A DNA stretch of 51,464 nt, taken from NCBI GenBank assembly GCA_949285905.1, contig CASDZV010000044.1, positions 1 through 51,464 on the forward strand, read 5' to 3'. The notes beneath the pieces were generated by a model, which ran no database searches, had not been told where the DNA came from, and saw only the letters and a program-made list of their open reading frames with translations. Positions 7,346-15,101 of this stretch are shown here, in pieces (within the stretch, counting starts at the first letter, position 1; each line of letters starts with the position of its first letter). The stretch comes from an uncultured Spirochaetales bacterium. Its GTDB lineage: Bacteria; Spirochaetota; Spirochaetia; Sphaerochaetales; Sphaerochaetaceae. A program made the position numbers and the translations under genes.

Positions 7346-8615
7346 CCGTTACCTCCTTCACTTCAGGCTCTACAGGAGTACCATCATGCACGAACCAGAA
7401 CTCGCTGATGATAGGCAGCGAGCCATATGCACCCTGCATATAGCGCTGAGAAGCAGGGATTCTGCCCTTAGCACCCTTGAAATCCGAAAGCGAATAATAG
7501 ACTGTTGAACTTTCCTGATCCTTCTGTGCGAACCATACGGCATCGCGGCGAAGCAGTCCTTCGCGGAGAAGCGATGGGTTGCAGTCCACAACTAGCATCT
7601 GGCTCTGCTTGTCGCAGTTCTCGAAGATTTCTACCAGATGGCAGAGAACATCGGGATGCAAGAGCTGGCCGAAGTCATCAATTACAAGCACTTTCTCTGT
7701 TATAAAAGCCTCGAAGAAAGCAAAGCCGAGAACAACAAGACGGCGAAGTGAGAGGCTCTCACCTGAGAACATATTCGCATATCCTTCAGCTTTCTTATCA
7801 TTGACGTAGATGTGAGTGAATCTCAGGTGCTCCTCACCCTTGTCATTTGCTCTGACTTCTATGCGGCTGATATCTGTAATATCCACAGCCCAGAGGTAAT
7901 TGAGAATCTGCTCGCCCCAGCCCGGATGTGCCTTGAGCATCTCGCATGCGTAAGCCTCAGCTTTTGTAGAGACGCCCATCGGCAGGATATGAAGCTTCTT
8001 TTCAAACCATGTATAGAGCTCAAGTGATGTCTGTCCGCCCTTCCTTGCAGATCCGGCGAGGAATGTCCTGTTCTCCGGAAGCTTTGCAGCCTGTCTCTTC
8101 TTCTCACCGCGATAGAACTTTCCAAAGCGGTATGAGTAGCCTTCATCTGTAAGCTTTCTCTCGAACATCAGTTTTCTTGAGTTTCCGATGATGTAATAAA
8201 GTGTCTCCTCAAAAATCTTCTCCTTGTTTGCAGAGAGCGTATAGACAGCAATGATGGATGGCTTCTCCTCATTGCCCTCCTCGCCTTTATCGAGAAGAAC
8301 CTCAATTGAAATCGTAGCAGGCGTCGCCTTGTCGATTCCATATGCGAACGTGGTACCGGTAAGCGCACCCTGTAGAGGATTCTCAGGGCCATCCTCTGCC
8401 ATGACTATCCTCTTGAGGACCTCAAGAGCCCTGACAAACGAACTCTTTCCAGCTCCGTTCGGACCAATGATGGCACTTGTCTTGATTACATTGAGACGAT
8501 CATTAATTGCCATTATCTTGGACTGAGGAAGACGAGAGTCCTTAACAGCCTCGAAACTGATCGTCTGGGGAGACTTCACGGACTTGAAGTTCGCAATAGT
8601 CATGTTTAGCAGCAT
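7332..8615 (-). CDS. rloA: RloA-like AAA/ABC-type ATPase (AbiLi-type defence component)
   Basis: 427 residues. It has the Walker A GPNGAGKS at about residues 51-58 and a Walker B-like VLVIDDFGQLLHPDV near 320, with FSGESLSLRR shortly before as a signature-like segment. The layout matches the AAA_15/RloA ATPases that partner RloB in anti-phage systems; these sense infection and release or activate the TOPRIM effector. I chose the ATG giving MLLNMTIANF because AGGAGGTGG lies directly upstream; the longer reading from 8657 would start within two bases of the TATAAT -10 box. It heads a minus-strand series ending at tyrS. Confidence 0.8.
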   Translation of the reverse strand: MLLNMTIANFKSVKSPQTISFEAVKDSRLPQSKIMAINDRLNVIKTSAIIGPNGAGKSSFVRALEVLKRIVMAEDGPENPLQGALTGTTFAYGIDKATPATISIEVLLDKGEEGNEEKPSIIAVYTLSANKEKIFEETLYYIIGNSRKLMFERKLTDEGYSYRFGKFYRGEKKRQAAKLPENRTFLAGSARKGGQTSLELYTWFEKKLHILPMGVSTKAEAYACEMLKAHPGWGEQILNYLWAVDITDISRIEVRANDKGEEHLRFTHIYVNDKKAEGYANMFSGESLSLRRLVVLGFAFFEAFITEKVLVIDDFGQLLHPDVLCHLVEIFENCDKQSQMLVVDCNPSLLREGLLRRDAVWFAQKDQESSTVYYSLSDFKGAKGRIPASQRYMQGAYGSLPIISEFWFVHDGTPVEPEVKEVTDENA

Positions 8616-8652
8616 AAGCCACCTCCTACAGAATATGGGTCGCCCCATCCTT

Positions 8653-8665
8653 TCCATTGATTATA
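8653..8665 (-). promoter_or_regulatory. Promoter -10 box of the rloA-rloB series
   Basis: A consensus TATAAT on the minus strand at 8660-8665 predicts a start near 8653 and a leader of about 38 bases before the rloA ATG. The -35 region (TGCATA, 17 bases away) is a poor match, which may mean that an activator is needed. Confidence 0.45.
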
Positions 8666-8696
8666 GCCAACAAGGAAAGAAATATGCAGGAAAATC

Positions 8697-8803
8697 GTGC
8701 AATATGGGTTTTTCCTGGAATAATTGCCCGATAAGCCTGTAACACACTCGTAAAACAATGGAATATTGCACTATAAAACAGTATTTCATTGCACAATACA
8801 TTG
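8697..8803. repeat. Three copies of ATTGCAC upstream of rloA
   Basis: GTGCAAT at 8697 is an inverted copy of ATTGCAC, which recurs at 8765 and 8788. The first two extend to a perfect 9-bp inverted pair (GTGCAATAT / ATATTGCAC). They lie upstream of the rloA -10 box and could be regulator sites. Nothing else was recognised in the rest of this 247-base gap apart from the terminator at its far end. Confidence 0.35.
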
Positions 8804-8823
8804 CGAATAAGGGCATCAAATTG

Positions 8824-8864
8824 AAAAAACTTAAGGAAAATACTTAAAATTTGTCAAGTATTTT
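8824..8864 (-). terminator. Terminator of the pdxA-like/lipoprotein unit
   Basis: A perfect 9-bp stem (AAAATACTT / AAGTATTTT) with a 10-base loop beginning at the stop codon of the lipoprotein gene, followed about ten bases later by six T residues on the minus strand. Confidence 0.55.
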
Positions 8865-9966
8865 ACAACCCCATTACAAAAGCATAGACAGAATTAGCGT
8901 TGTCAGAGCCCTGCACCTTCACACTTCCAGAGCCGGTCACCTGCTGCAGTGCCTGCTCGTTACGCGTTCTGATAGAGACAAGATCGCGGTAAAGTGAACG
9001 GGCATCGGCGTCGCTGTAAGCGCTGTTGATCTCTGAAAGGAGGTTTATCGCGTCATCATAATTGCCAGTTCCCGCCATGAGAAGAGCTGCATTGTAGCCC
9101 GACGGAAGATGTCTGGAATTGCGCCATTCGTCCAGGAATATAGACTCAGCATGTTCCAGGTTGCCATCCTTTGCCGCATCATAAGCCGCCTCAGCTGCCT
9201 TGTTCTCAGGCTTGTTCTTCATCAATGAGACATTGTACTCGACTGCAGTCGGCACGAGAAGCCGGATGATATCGCTCTGGAATGACCTGATCATACGGCG
9301 GAAAAGATATCCGGCGTCATCAAGCCGGGCCCATCCGAAATCAAGGCTTCCCTCCCGTTTCCCGGAATCAGAGAAAGTACGCTGTGCGACAATAGCACCT
9401 GTTTCCGTGTCGATAATCGTCAGAGAGTAATCAATGGAGGCAATCTGCCTGTAATAGTAATTATATTCAACACGGCGGTGTCTGACACCGTCACTGTCGT
9501 ACCACCACTCATAATATGGCTCTGAATAGATCGTCTCATTCACAGACATACCTGTTATGCGCGGAATAAGTACCGCATCATAGCCAAGTCGCTGGAACTC
9601 CGATGATATATCTGCGCCATAGAGTCCACGCTGCAGCACAGCATCAGTGATATCAGGAGAAAGAAGATTAAAAAAACCTGTCGATGTGAGGAGTGAATAG
9701 AGATAATCGGTGGCATATTCAGAAACAGACGATGCTGTGGATACAGAATAACCGGAATAGATGCGCAACCCCATAGCATGGATATCTGCACCTGCAACAA
9801 AACGGGAAGGTGCAGAGAAACCGCGATAAGGCACGACAGAGGCAACTGCAAGATTGCGGTAGGCCCCCATATCGATAACAGACGGCTGCATATACGGCAC
9901 AGAGACTGTTGTGCTGCACGAAACAAGAAGAACAATAATGCAGATCAAGGGAACAAGCTTTCTCAT
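8863..9966 (-). CDS. Exported lipoprotein with C-terminal TPR-like repeats
   Basis: 367 residues from the ATG giving MRKLVPLICIIVLLVSC, a typical lipoprotein signal with cysteine at about residue 17. Residues 30-230 begin with a strand-rich LAVASVVPYRGF and contain SLTIIDTETGAIVAQRTFS, reminiscent of the CsgG/GNA1162-type domain in outer-membrane-associated lipoproteins; this is a weak resemblance. Residues 270-340 show two TPR-like helical pairs (AAYDAAKDGNLEHAESIF, AALLMAGTGNYDDAINLL). The earlier in-frame start at 9981 would overlap the pdxA-like stop codon; the later ATG is preferred for the signal peptide. Function unknown; probably periplasmic or envelope-bound. Confidence 0.65.
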   Translation of the reverse strand: MRKLVPLICIIVLLVSCSTTVSVPYMQPSVIDMGAYRNLAVASVVPYRGFSAPSRFVAGADIHAMGLRIYSGYSVSTASSVSEYATDYLYSLLTSTGFFNLLSPDITDAVLQRGLYGADISSEFQRLGYDAVLIPRITGMSVNETIYSEPYYEWWYDSDGVRHRRVEYNYYYRQIASIDYSLTIIDTETGAIVAQRTFSDSGKREGSLDFGWARLDDAGYLFRRMIRSFQSDIIRLLVPTAVEYNVSLMKNKPENKAAEAAYDAAKDGNLEHAESIFLDEWRNSRHLPSGYNAALLMAGTGNYDDAINLLSEINSAYSDADARSLYRDLVSIRTRNEQALQQVTGSGSVKVQGSDNANSVYAFVMGL

Positions 9967-9977
9967 AAATCCACCCA

Positions 9978-10991
9978 TCATGCCATAAGCGCTGCAGATC
10001 TGAGCACCAAGGCAAGCTGAACAGCAGCTTCAAGATGTCCTGAATCTGCCACGCCTTTGCCAGCTTCCGGAAGACCAGCATCCAGCAAAGGCGCCACATG
10101 CATGAACGGAAGCCCCCATGTGATTACTGCAGCTTTATCAGGGGATGCTGCGGAAACAGCTGCGAAGCCCATACCTGCTGTCATGACAAGAATTGATGAA
10201 TAAGCACCGCTGACACCTTCAGAGAAGAGCCTTTCAGCAGATAGCGGTCCGACTGCATTTATCCCAAGGCCTTTCACTATCTCGATAGCAGGGATTATAG
10301 CGTCCTCCTCTTCCCTCCCAGTCCAGCTTCCATCTGGATTCATCGGATTGAGAGAAGAGACCGCTATTGGCTTTGTACGGTCGAAATACGGCGACATCAT
10401 TATTGAATCAATATTAATCAATGCAGATATTATATTCTCCCTTCTGACCTTCGCCACTGCCTCGCTCAGAGGTGAGCGCTGCGACAGGCCGAAGATGTTG
10501 AGAAAGCCGCCACGAAGCATGCTCTCCAGTCTTGCTGTCGCTGAGAAGACTGAGAGAAGATCAAAAACAGAGTGTTCTTTATAACCAGCAGCTTCCAGGG
10601 CAACTCCGCTCACAGGCGAAGAGACAAGTGAGTGTCCAAGCCCGTTCTGAATGATTTCAACAGCGCTCCTGAGCGCCTCATAGGAAGCACGTCCTGTATC
10701 AGCAGTCACCTTGCCATATTCAAAGCTTTTCTCATCAATCGAAGAGGAGTTGAAGAATATAATTCTCTCTCCATTCTCCTCTGCTTTCTTCAGCGACACG
10801 TCATCATCTGCATAGAATGTAAAAGGCAGTGTCAATGACAGATCAGAAGCTGTTTTGCGGAACAATCCTTCGTCTCCAGTTACAATCAGCTTCGCTGAAA
10901 GATCTGATGAAAGCACGCGCGCTGCTTTGATAATCATCTCAGGAGAAGTCCCCGCTGGCTCCCCCATTGAAATTACGGTATATCTCTGCAT
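9978..10991 (-). CDS. PdxA-like dehydrogenase-fold protein with altered metal site
   Basis: 337 residues, about the length of 4-hydroxythreonine-4-phosphate dehydrogenase. The N-terminal MGEPAGTSPEMIIKA matches the PdxA GDPAGxGPE motif, and SSLNPMNPDGSWTGREEEDAIIPA matches SGLNPHAGExGxxGxEE. However the histidine of LNPH is methionine (residue 217), and the MYHDQG motif is replaced by MTAGMG (about 270-275), so two of the three metal-binding histidines are missing; a histidine near 140 may stand for the third. It is therefore probably not a classical PdxA. A TATAAT box lies six bases before the ATG, and the stop overlaps the alternative start of the lipoprotein gene. Confidence 0.65.
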   Translation of the reverse strand: MQRYTVISMGEPAGTSPEMIIKAARVLSSDLSAKLIVTGDEGLFRKTASDLSLTLPFTFYADDDVSLKKAEENGERIIFFNSSSIDEKSFEYGKVTADTGRASYEALRSAVEIIQNGLGHSLVSSPVSGVALEAAGYKEHSVFDLLSVFSATARLESMLRGGFLNIFGLSQRSPLSEAVAKVRRENIISALINIDSIMMSPYFDRTKPIAVSSLNPMNPDGSWTGREEEDAIIPAIEIVKGLGINAVGPLSAERLFSEGVSGAYSSILVMTAGMGFAAVSAASPDKAAVITWGLPFMHVAPLLDAGLPEAGKGVADSGHLEAAVQLALVLRSAALMA

Positions 10992-10997
10992 ATTGTG

Positions 10998-11006
10998 ATT
11001 ATATCA
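10998..11006 (-). promoter_or_regulatory. Extended -10 promoter, candidate leaderless start of the pdxA-like gene
   Basis: TGATATAAT, i.e. TGn plus a perfect TATAAT, ending exactly six bases before the ATG. The predicted +1 is the A of the start codon, and there is no Shine-Dalgarno. The -35 region is weak, as expected for an extended -10 promoter. Confidence 0.6.
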
Positions 11007-11057
11007 TTTCACACACTTCTTGGATAGGAAGAGTGATTGTCTGATTGCGGAGGATTT

Positions 11058-11198
11058 ATGTGCTTTGACGACGATGATGAAGCAGTGGAGGAATTCGAGG
11101 AGCTTTACACGATTATCCCTGAAGTCGATACAGATCCAAGCGATGTGGAATCTGAGTACGAGGATATGGAAGACGAGAAGTTCGACATCGATTTCTGA
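11058..11198 (+). CDS. Small, extremely acidic hypothetical protein (46 residues)
   Basis: Starts MCFDDDDEAVEEFEELY and ends KFDIDF. By hand count 22 of 46 residues are Asp or Glu and only one is Lys; there is no Arg. GGAGG lies four bases before the ATG. It sits alone between the divergent pdxA-like gene and the TrpX-type binding-protein gene. No known family is recognised. Such a composition suggests a disordered partner of basic proteins or RNA-binding proteins, or a metal/cation-binding peptide; this is inference. Confidence 0.55.
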   Translation: MCFDDDDEAVEEFEELYTIIPEVDTDPSDVESEYEDMEDEKFDIDF

Positions 11199-11217
11199 TG
11201 TTTCTGCAAACAGTATC

Positions 11218-11259
11218 TTGACTTCTACTTTGTTTCTGTTTAAAGTAACACATGTTACT
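11218..11259 (+). promoter_or_regulatory. Promoter and overlapping perfect palindrome before the orphan binding protein
   Basis: TTGACT, 17 bases, TAAAGT is a plausible promoter. Overlapping its -10 is AGTAACA-CA-TGTTACT (11244-11259), a perfect 7-2-7 inverted repeat just before the AGGAG ribosome binding site. Position over the -10 and start site implies repression. The cognate regulator is unknown. Confidence 0.55.
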
Positions 11260-11272
11260 AAGGAGAGAAACA

Positions 11273-12250
11273 ATGAGGAAGCTCATCACAATCATCGCCA
11301 TAACACTCATACTCGCTCTGGGGTTCACCGCTGTTTTTGCAAGCGGCACGGAAGAACTTGATGGAAGACTGAGAATCGGAATCTCGAAACTGATGGTCCA
11401 CCCAGCGCTCGACTCAATAGAGCAAGGCATCAAGGATTATCTCAGCGAGAATGGCATCAATGCTGTCTACGAGACACAGACAGCAAATGGAGAGATAAGC
11501 ACAGCTTCTTCCATCGCACAGCTCTTCCAGACAGAAGGAAAGGACATTGTCGTTGGTATCGCGACACCAACTGCACAAGCTCTTGCAAATGTCTTTTCAG
11601 ACATACCTGTTGTATTCGCGACAGTCACGGATCCAGAGTCTGCAGGGCTCACCGGCCTTGCTAATGTCGCAGGAACATCTGACATGGTTCCCGTGAAAGA
11701 ACAGCTGAGAATAATAGAGGAAGTCACAGCGGCAAATAAGCTGGGTATGGTTTATACCTCCGCTGAGTCAAACGGAATCACACTGATGGAAGCTATGCAG
11801 GAAGCATGCGATGAACGCGGTATTGAGCTTGTGACGGCCTCTGTATCCAACTCATCGGAAGTGATGATGGCTGCACAGTCCATCATCGACCGTGTCGATG
11901 CGATGTATGTATCCACTGATAATACTGTTATATCTGCCATCGCAGCACTCTCCTCTGTCTGCAGCGAGAACAATGTGCCGCTCTTCTCTGCGGACACAAC
12001 ATCATCATTCGGCACGGAAGTCCTTCTTGCAGGTGGCTTTGATTACTATCAGTCCGGTCGCCTCACAGGAGAAGTCATCGAAAGAATACTTAATGGGGAG
12101 AATCCAGAGGACATCGGAACACTCTATCTTGAAAACCTCGAGATTTACATCAATCTCGACGTGGCAGAGAATCTTGGCATAGATATCCCTGAGGATATCC
12201 TGGGAAATGCCAGATATATCATCAGCGACGGCGCAGAGATACAGCTGTAA
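11273..12250 (+). CDS. ABC transporter substrate-binding protein, TrpX-type, orphan
   Basis: 325 residues. A signal peptide runs to about residue 24 (MRKLITIIAITLILALGFT...FASG), so it is exported. The mature part has the family landmarks GISKLMVHPALDSIEQGIKD, IVVGIATPTAQALANVFSDI and YVSTDNTVISAIAAL. It is clearly paralogous to the binding protein at 27411, which does have a permease and ATPase. No permease lies next to this copy, so it may share that transporter. The family is associated with tryptophan or other small ligands; specificity is not provable here. AGGAG precedes the ATG. Its stop is two bases from the convergent amidohydrolase stop. Confidence 0.85.
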   Translation: MRKLITIIAITLILALGFTAVFASGTEELDGRLRIGISKLMVHPALDSIEQGIKDYLSENGINAVYETQTANGEISTASSIAQLFQTEGKDIVVGIATPTAQALANVFSDIPVVFATVTDPESAGLTGLANVAGTSDMVPVKEQLRIIEEVTAANKLGMVYTSAESNGITLMEAMQEACDERGIELVTASVSNSSEVMMAAQSIIDRVDAMYVSTDNTVISAIAALSSVCSENNVPLFSADTTSSFGTEVLLAGGFDYYQSGRLTGEVIERILNGENPEDIGTLYLENLEIYINLDVAENLGIDIPEDILGNARYIISDGAEIQL

Positions 12251-12252
12251 GA

Positions 12253-13344
12253 TCAGGAGTGGCGATACTCTTCCTTTCCAAGAACAAAGACGCGCTCCGG
12301 AACACTCTCAAAAGAGAACGGATCGCCACTCCAGATGACGAAATCTGCCTCCTTTCCCACATCAATCGATCCTGCGATGCTGTCAATGCCAAGAAGCACA
12401 GCGGGAACGATGGTTATGGACGCGAGTGCCGCAGCTCTGTCAAGGCCTTCCCCTGCAGAGAGCGCAGCCTCAACGCTGAGCATCTGCACAGGGCTCATGT
12501 GATGATCTGTTGTAAGGGCAAATTCCACACCGCTTAGAGCAAGTGCCCGGGGAATTGAAAGATCCATATTCCTCGCTTCATAATCTGAAGCAGTAAGCAG
12601 CAATGAACCGAGAATAACCGGAACAGAATACTTTCTGAGTTCGCCAGCCACAATAGCAGAGTCAGAACCATTCACTATCACGACATTCATTCCATAACGT
12701 TTGCCAAGCTGGATAGCCCATACGATATCATCCTCACGCTCCGCATGTATGAAAGCAGGCTTATCTCCAGAAATAACGGGGAGGAGATCGCAAAGCTTTT
12801 CATCGTGATGAGCTCTCTCCAGCGCATCTCTGATCATTGCACCGATAGCCATGCGTGTCACAGGACTGGCATTCTTCCGCTTCGGAGCCTCTCCGATAGA
12901 GAATTTCATTGCTGCATATGGATTGATTATCATCTGTTCACGATTGCTTCTCGAAAGACGTACAGCAGCTATCTGCCCTCCGATCACATTAGCGTTTCCA
13001 GGAGAAACGCCGACTGCGGTAACACCACCGGAAAGAGCATATTCCACAGCTCTGTCAGCCGGATTGAAACCATCCACAGCTCGCAGCATAGGAGCAACGG
13101 GCATGCCTGTCTCATTCCAGTCATTGCCCTCATAGCGCATGGAATCCTCTTTAAGTCCAAGAGAAGTGTGAGCATCAATGAATCCCGGTGTGATATGCCT
13201 GAACTCAAGGTCAATATCACAGCTGTCTGTTCTGATTGATCCAGCTTCCCCTACTTCCTTGATACAGCCGTTCTCAATTTCCAGATATCCATCTTCCAGA
13301 ACACCATGGCTTACTGTATGAATCACAGAATGAATGAACCTCAT
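12253..13344 (-). CDS. Amidohydrolase-superfamily protein with incomplete metal site
   Basis: 363 residues, imidazolonepropionase-like amidohydrolase fold and a paralogue of its upstream neighbour. The metal-binding HxH is HTS here (His59, Ser61), and the later histidine in the IVHG strand is asparagine (Asn225), while Lys147, His200 and Asp280 are kept. Two of five usual ligands are thus replaced, so it may be mononuclear, or catalytically inactive and a partner of the intact paralogue. AGGAGG precedes the ATG, which overlaps the neighbour's stop. It is the last gene of the opp-TPR-dha operon. Confidence 0.75.
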   Translation of the reverse strand: MRFIHSVIHTVSHGVLEDGYLEIENGCIKEVGEAGSIRTDSCDIDLEFRHITPGFIDAHTSLGLKEDSMRYEGNDWNETGMPVAPMLRAVDGFNPADRAVEYALSGGVTAVGVSPGNANVIGGQIAAVRLSRSNREQMIINPYAAMKFSIGEAPKRKNASPVTRMAIGAMIRDALERAHHDEKLCDLLPVISGDKPAFIHAEREDDIVWAIQLGKRYGMNVVIVNGSDSAIVAGELRKYSVPVILGSLLLTASDYEARNMDLSIPRALALSGVEFALTTDHHMSPVQMLSVEAALSAGEGLDRAAALASITIVPAVLLGIDSIAGSIDVGKEADFVIWSGDPFSFESVPERVFVLGKEEYRHS

Positions 13345-14477
13345 ACCATCCTCCTGCCATCGATGAAGAGCGCTCTGAGATGCGATGTAAAACTTAATGG
13401 GAATTCATCGAATACGGAGATATCCGCATCCTTTCCGATTTCAAGCGAACCAACTCTGTCATCAATGCCTGCAGCTCTGGCCGCGTCAATTGTTATCGCA
13501 CGGATAGCATCATATCTGTCCATCCCTTCCCTGACTGTAAGAGCGGCTGCAGTACTGAGAAACTGCGCACCTCCCAGGCCTGGGCAAGCGTCTGTGCAAA
13601 TTGCCGTCAATATTCCATTTTCCCTTGTCACGGCAGGACTTCTGAAGCTTATGCCATCTGATTCAAGATCACGTGATGTGAAAAGAAGCGGTCCGAATAT
13701 GATACCAGCGCCGGATGCCTTGATTTCGTCGAGCACATCCAGAGACTGGACTCCATGCACGATGATGACTCTGAAGCCGAACTCCATTCCAAGGCGGAGA
13801 GCTGCTGAGATGTCATCAGAACGCTGTGCGTGGATATGCGCAGGAATCTTACCCTCAAGAAGCGGTATGAGCGCCTCGCACTGAGGAGAATAGCCGGCTG
13901 TAATACCTTTCAGTTTCTTCTCGCGATACTCAACAGCCTCTGCCAGAGCCGTACGCATCATCGCAATTTCTGCCATACGGGTAACAGGCGCTCTTCCACT
14001 TCTGCCGAATGTGCTTTTCGGCGCTTCTCCTAAAGCAAATTTAATTGCACAACCATGCTTTATACACGCTTCGTGCGCATAGCGTCCATTGAGTTTGAAA
14101 GCTGCAAGCTGACCGCCTATAAGCGTTGTGCTTCCAGGACCGCTGACAACTGTTGTGACACCGCGCCTCCGTGCTTTGCAAGCCGATGAATCAGAAGGAA
14201 GAAATGCATCAACAGCGTCATAATGCGGAACGACAGGGTTTATTGTCTCGCTGTATTCTGTGCTTCCTATTCCTTCAGGACCACAGCCTACATGGCAATG
14301 AGGATCGACAAACCCTGGAACAATATAGCCACCCTCCGCATCCATATCATCAGGACACGGAGAGAATCCGTCATACATCGCGCCAACACCTGTTATCTTC
14401 CCGTCACTGAATTCTACATACCCATTCCGGAAGACAGCAGAAGAAGATGTGATGACAGTGCCATTGTAAATTTTCAT
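13341..14477 (-). CDS. Metal-dependent amidohydrolase (imidazolonepropionase-like)
   Basis: 378 residues. An N-terminal beta domain leads into YIVPGFVDPHCHVG with the HxH pair (His60, His62); Lys146, His216 (AHIHAQRSDD), His241 (IIVHG) and Asp296 (ICTDACPG) complete a binuclear-type site. Family members open cyclic amides or hydrolyse peptide-like C-N bonds; the substrate here is unknown. It begins immediately after the dhaL stop (TAA-ATG) and overlaps the next amidohydrolase by four bases, so it is cotranscribed and probably coupled. It has no signal peptide and should be cytoplasmic, acting on material imported by the Opp-type transporter. Confidence 0.82.
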   Translation of the reverse strand: MKIYNGTVITSSSAVFRNGYVEFSDGKITGVGAMYDGFSPCPDDMDAEGGYIVPGFVDPHCHVGCGPEGIGSTEYSETINPVVPHYDAVDAFLPSDSSACKARRRGVTTVVSGPGSTTLIGGQLAAFKLNGRYAHEACIKHGCAIKFALGEAPKSTFGRSGRAPVTRMAEIAMMRTALAEAVEYREKKLKGITAGYSPQCEALIPLLEGKIPAHIHAQRSDDISAALRLGMEFGFRVIIVHGVQSLDVLDEIKASGAGIIFGPLLFTSRDLESDGISFRSPAVTRENGILTAICTDACPGLGGAQFLSTAAALTVREGMDRYDAIRAITIDAARAAGIDDRVGSLEIGKDADISVFDEFPLSFTSHLRALFIDGRRMV

Positions 14478-15092
14478 TTATAAGGCCTTGTACATACCCT
14501 CAAAAAGAAGAGCAACAGCAGCAGCACCGGGATCCGCAATCGTCCGGGACTCTTCACCGCGCACTGCTATGCGACCATGCTTAGCGACCATATTGCGTGT
14601 ATTCTCAAATCCTGCTGCAGCTGCATCAGATGCAGCTTTCAGAGCGTCGCGAGCATCTTTCTCAGTACTGTCAGAAAGCGCTCTGACTCCTGGGAGAAGG
14701 CTGTCAAGCGCTGTTTTCTCCCCTTCTTTCGCTCCTCCCATCTCCATTATGGCATCAGCGAAGCTCTGAAGCATGTCTCTCAGATCGGAAACTGAAAACT
14801 CTTCCTTTCCCCTGAGAGTTTTCCCACCACGCATGAACCCATTTGCCAGAAGAGTACCCATTGATGAAGGTGCGACCTGTGAGAGAGTTTTACCAATCTG
14901 ATAGAAAAGCTTACCTGCATCTCGCTGGTCAGAGACAGATATGACCTCATCGACTTTCTTGAAGCCATCGCTCAGCACAAGCCCGATGTCGCCGTCCCCC
15001 GCAACGCTGTCCAGATCGACAAGACGGTCTCTGTTCTCTAGCATTATATCGCTCCAGCATCTTGTGAAGCCTTTAATTGTATCTGCGTTCAT
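14478..15092 (-). CDS. dhaL: Dihydroxyacetone-kinase-like subunit L (nucleotide-binding)
   Basis: 204 residues, normal for DhaL. The magnesium/ADP-binding motif DSVAGDGDIG near residue 27 matches DxxxGDGDxG, with the usual histidine replaced by isoleucine. APSSMG, KEGEKTALDSLLPG and GEESRTIADPGAAA fit the other nucleotide-site loops. With DhaK it phosphorylates dihydroxyacetone or a related short ketose. No DhaM (PTS phosphodonor) gene is present nearby, so the phosphoryl donor is unclear. It follows dhaK by nine bases with a ribosome binding site in the gap. Confidence 0.85.
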   Translation of the reverse strand: MNADTIKGFTRCWSDIMLENRDRLVDLDSVAGDGDIGLVLSDGFKKVDEVISVSDQRDAGKLFYQIGKTLSQVAPSSMGTLLANGFMRGGKTLRGKEEFSVSDLRDMLQSFADAIMEMGGAKEGEKTALDSLLPGVRALSDSTEKDARDALKAASDAAAAGFENTRNMVAKHGRIAVRGEESRTIADPGAAAVALLFEGMYKAL

Positions 15093-15101
15093 ACTCCCTC
15101 C

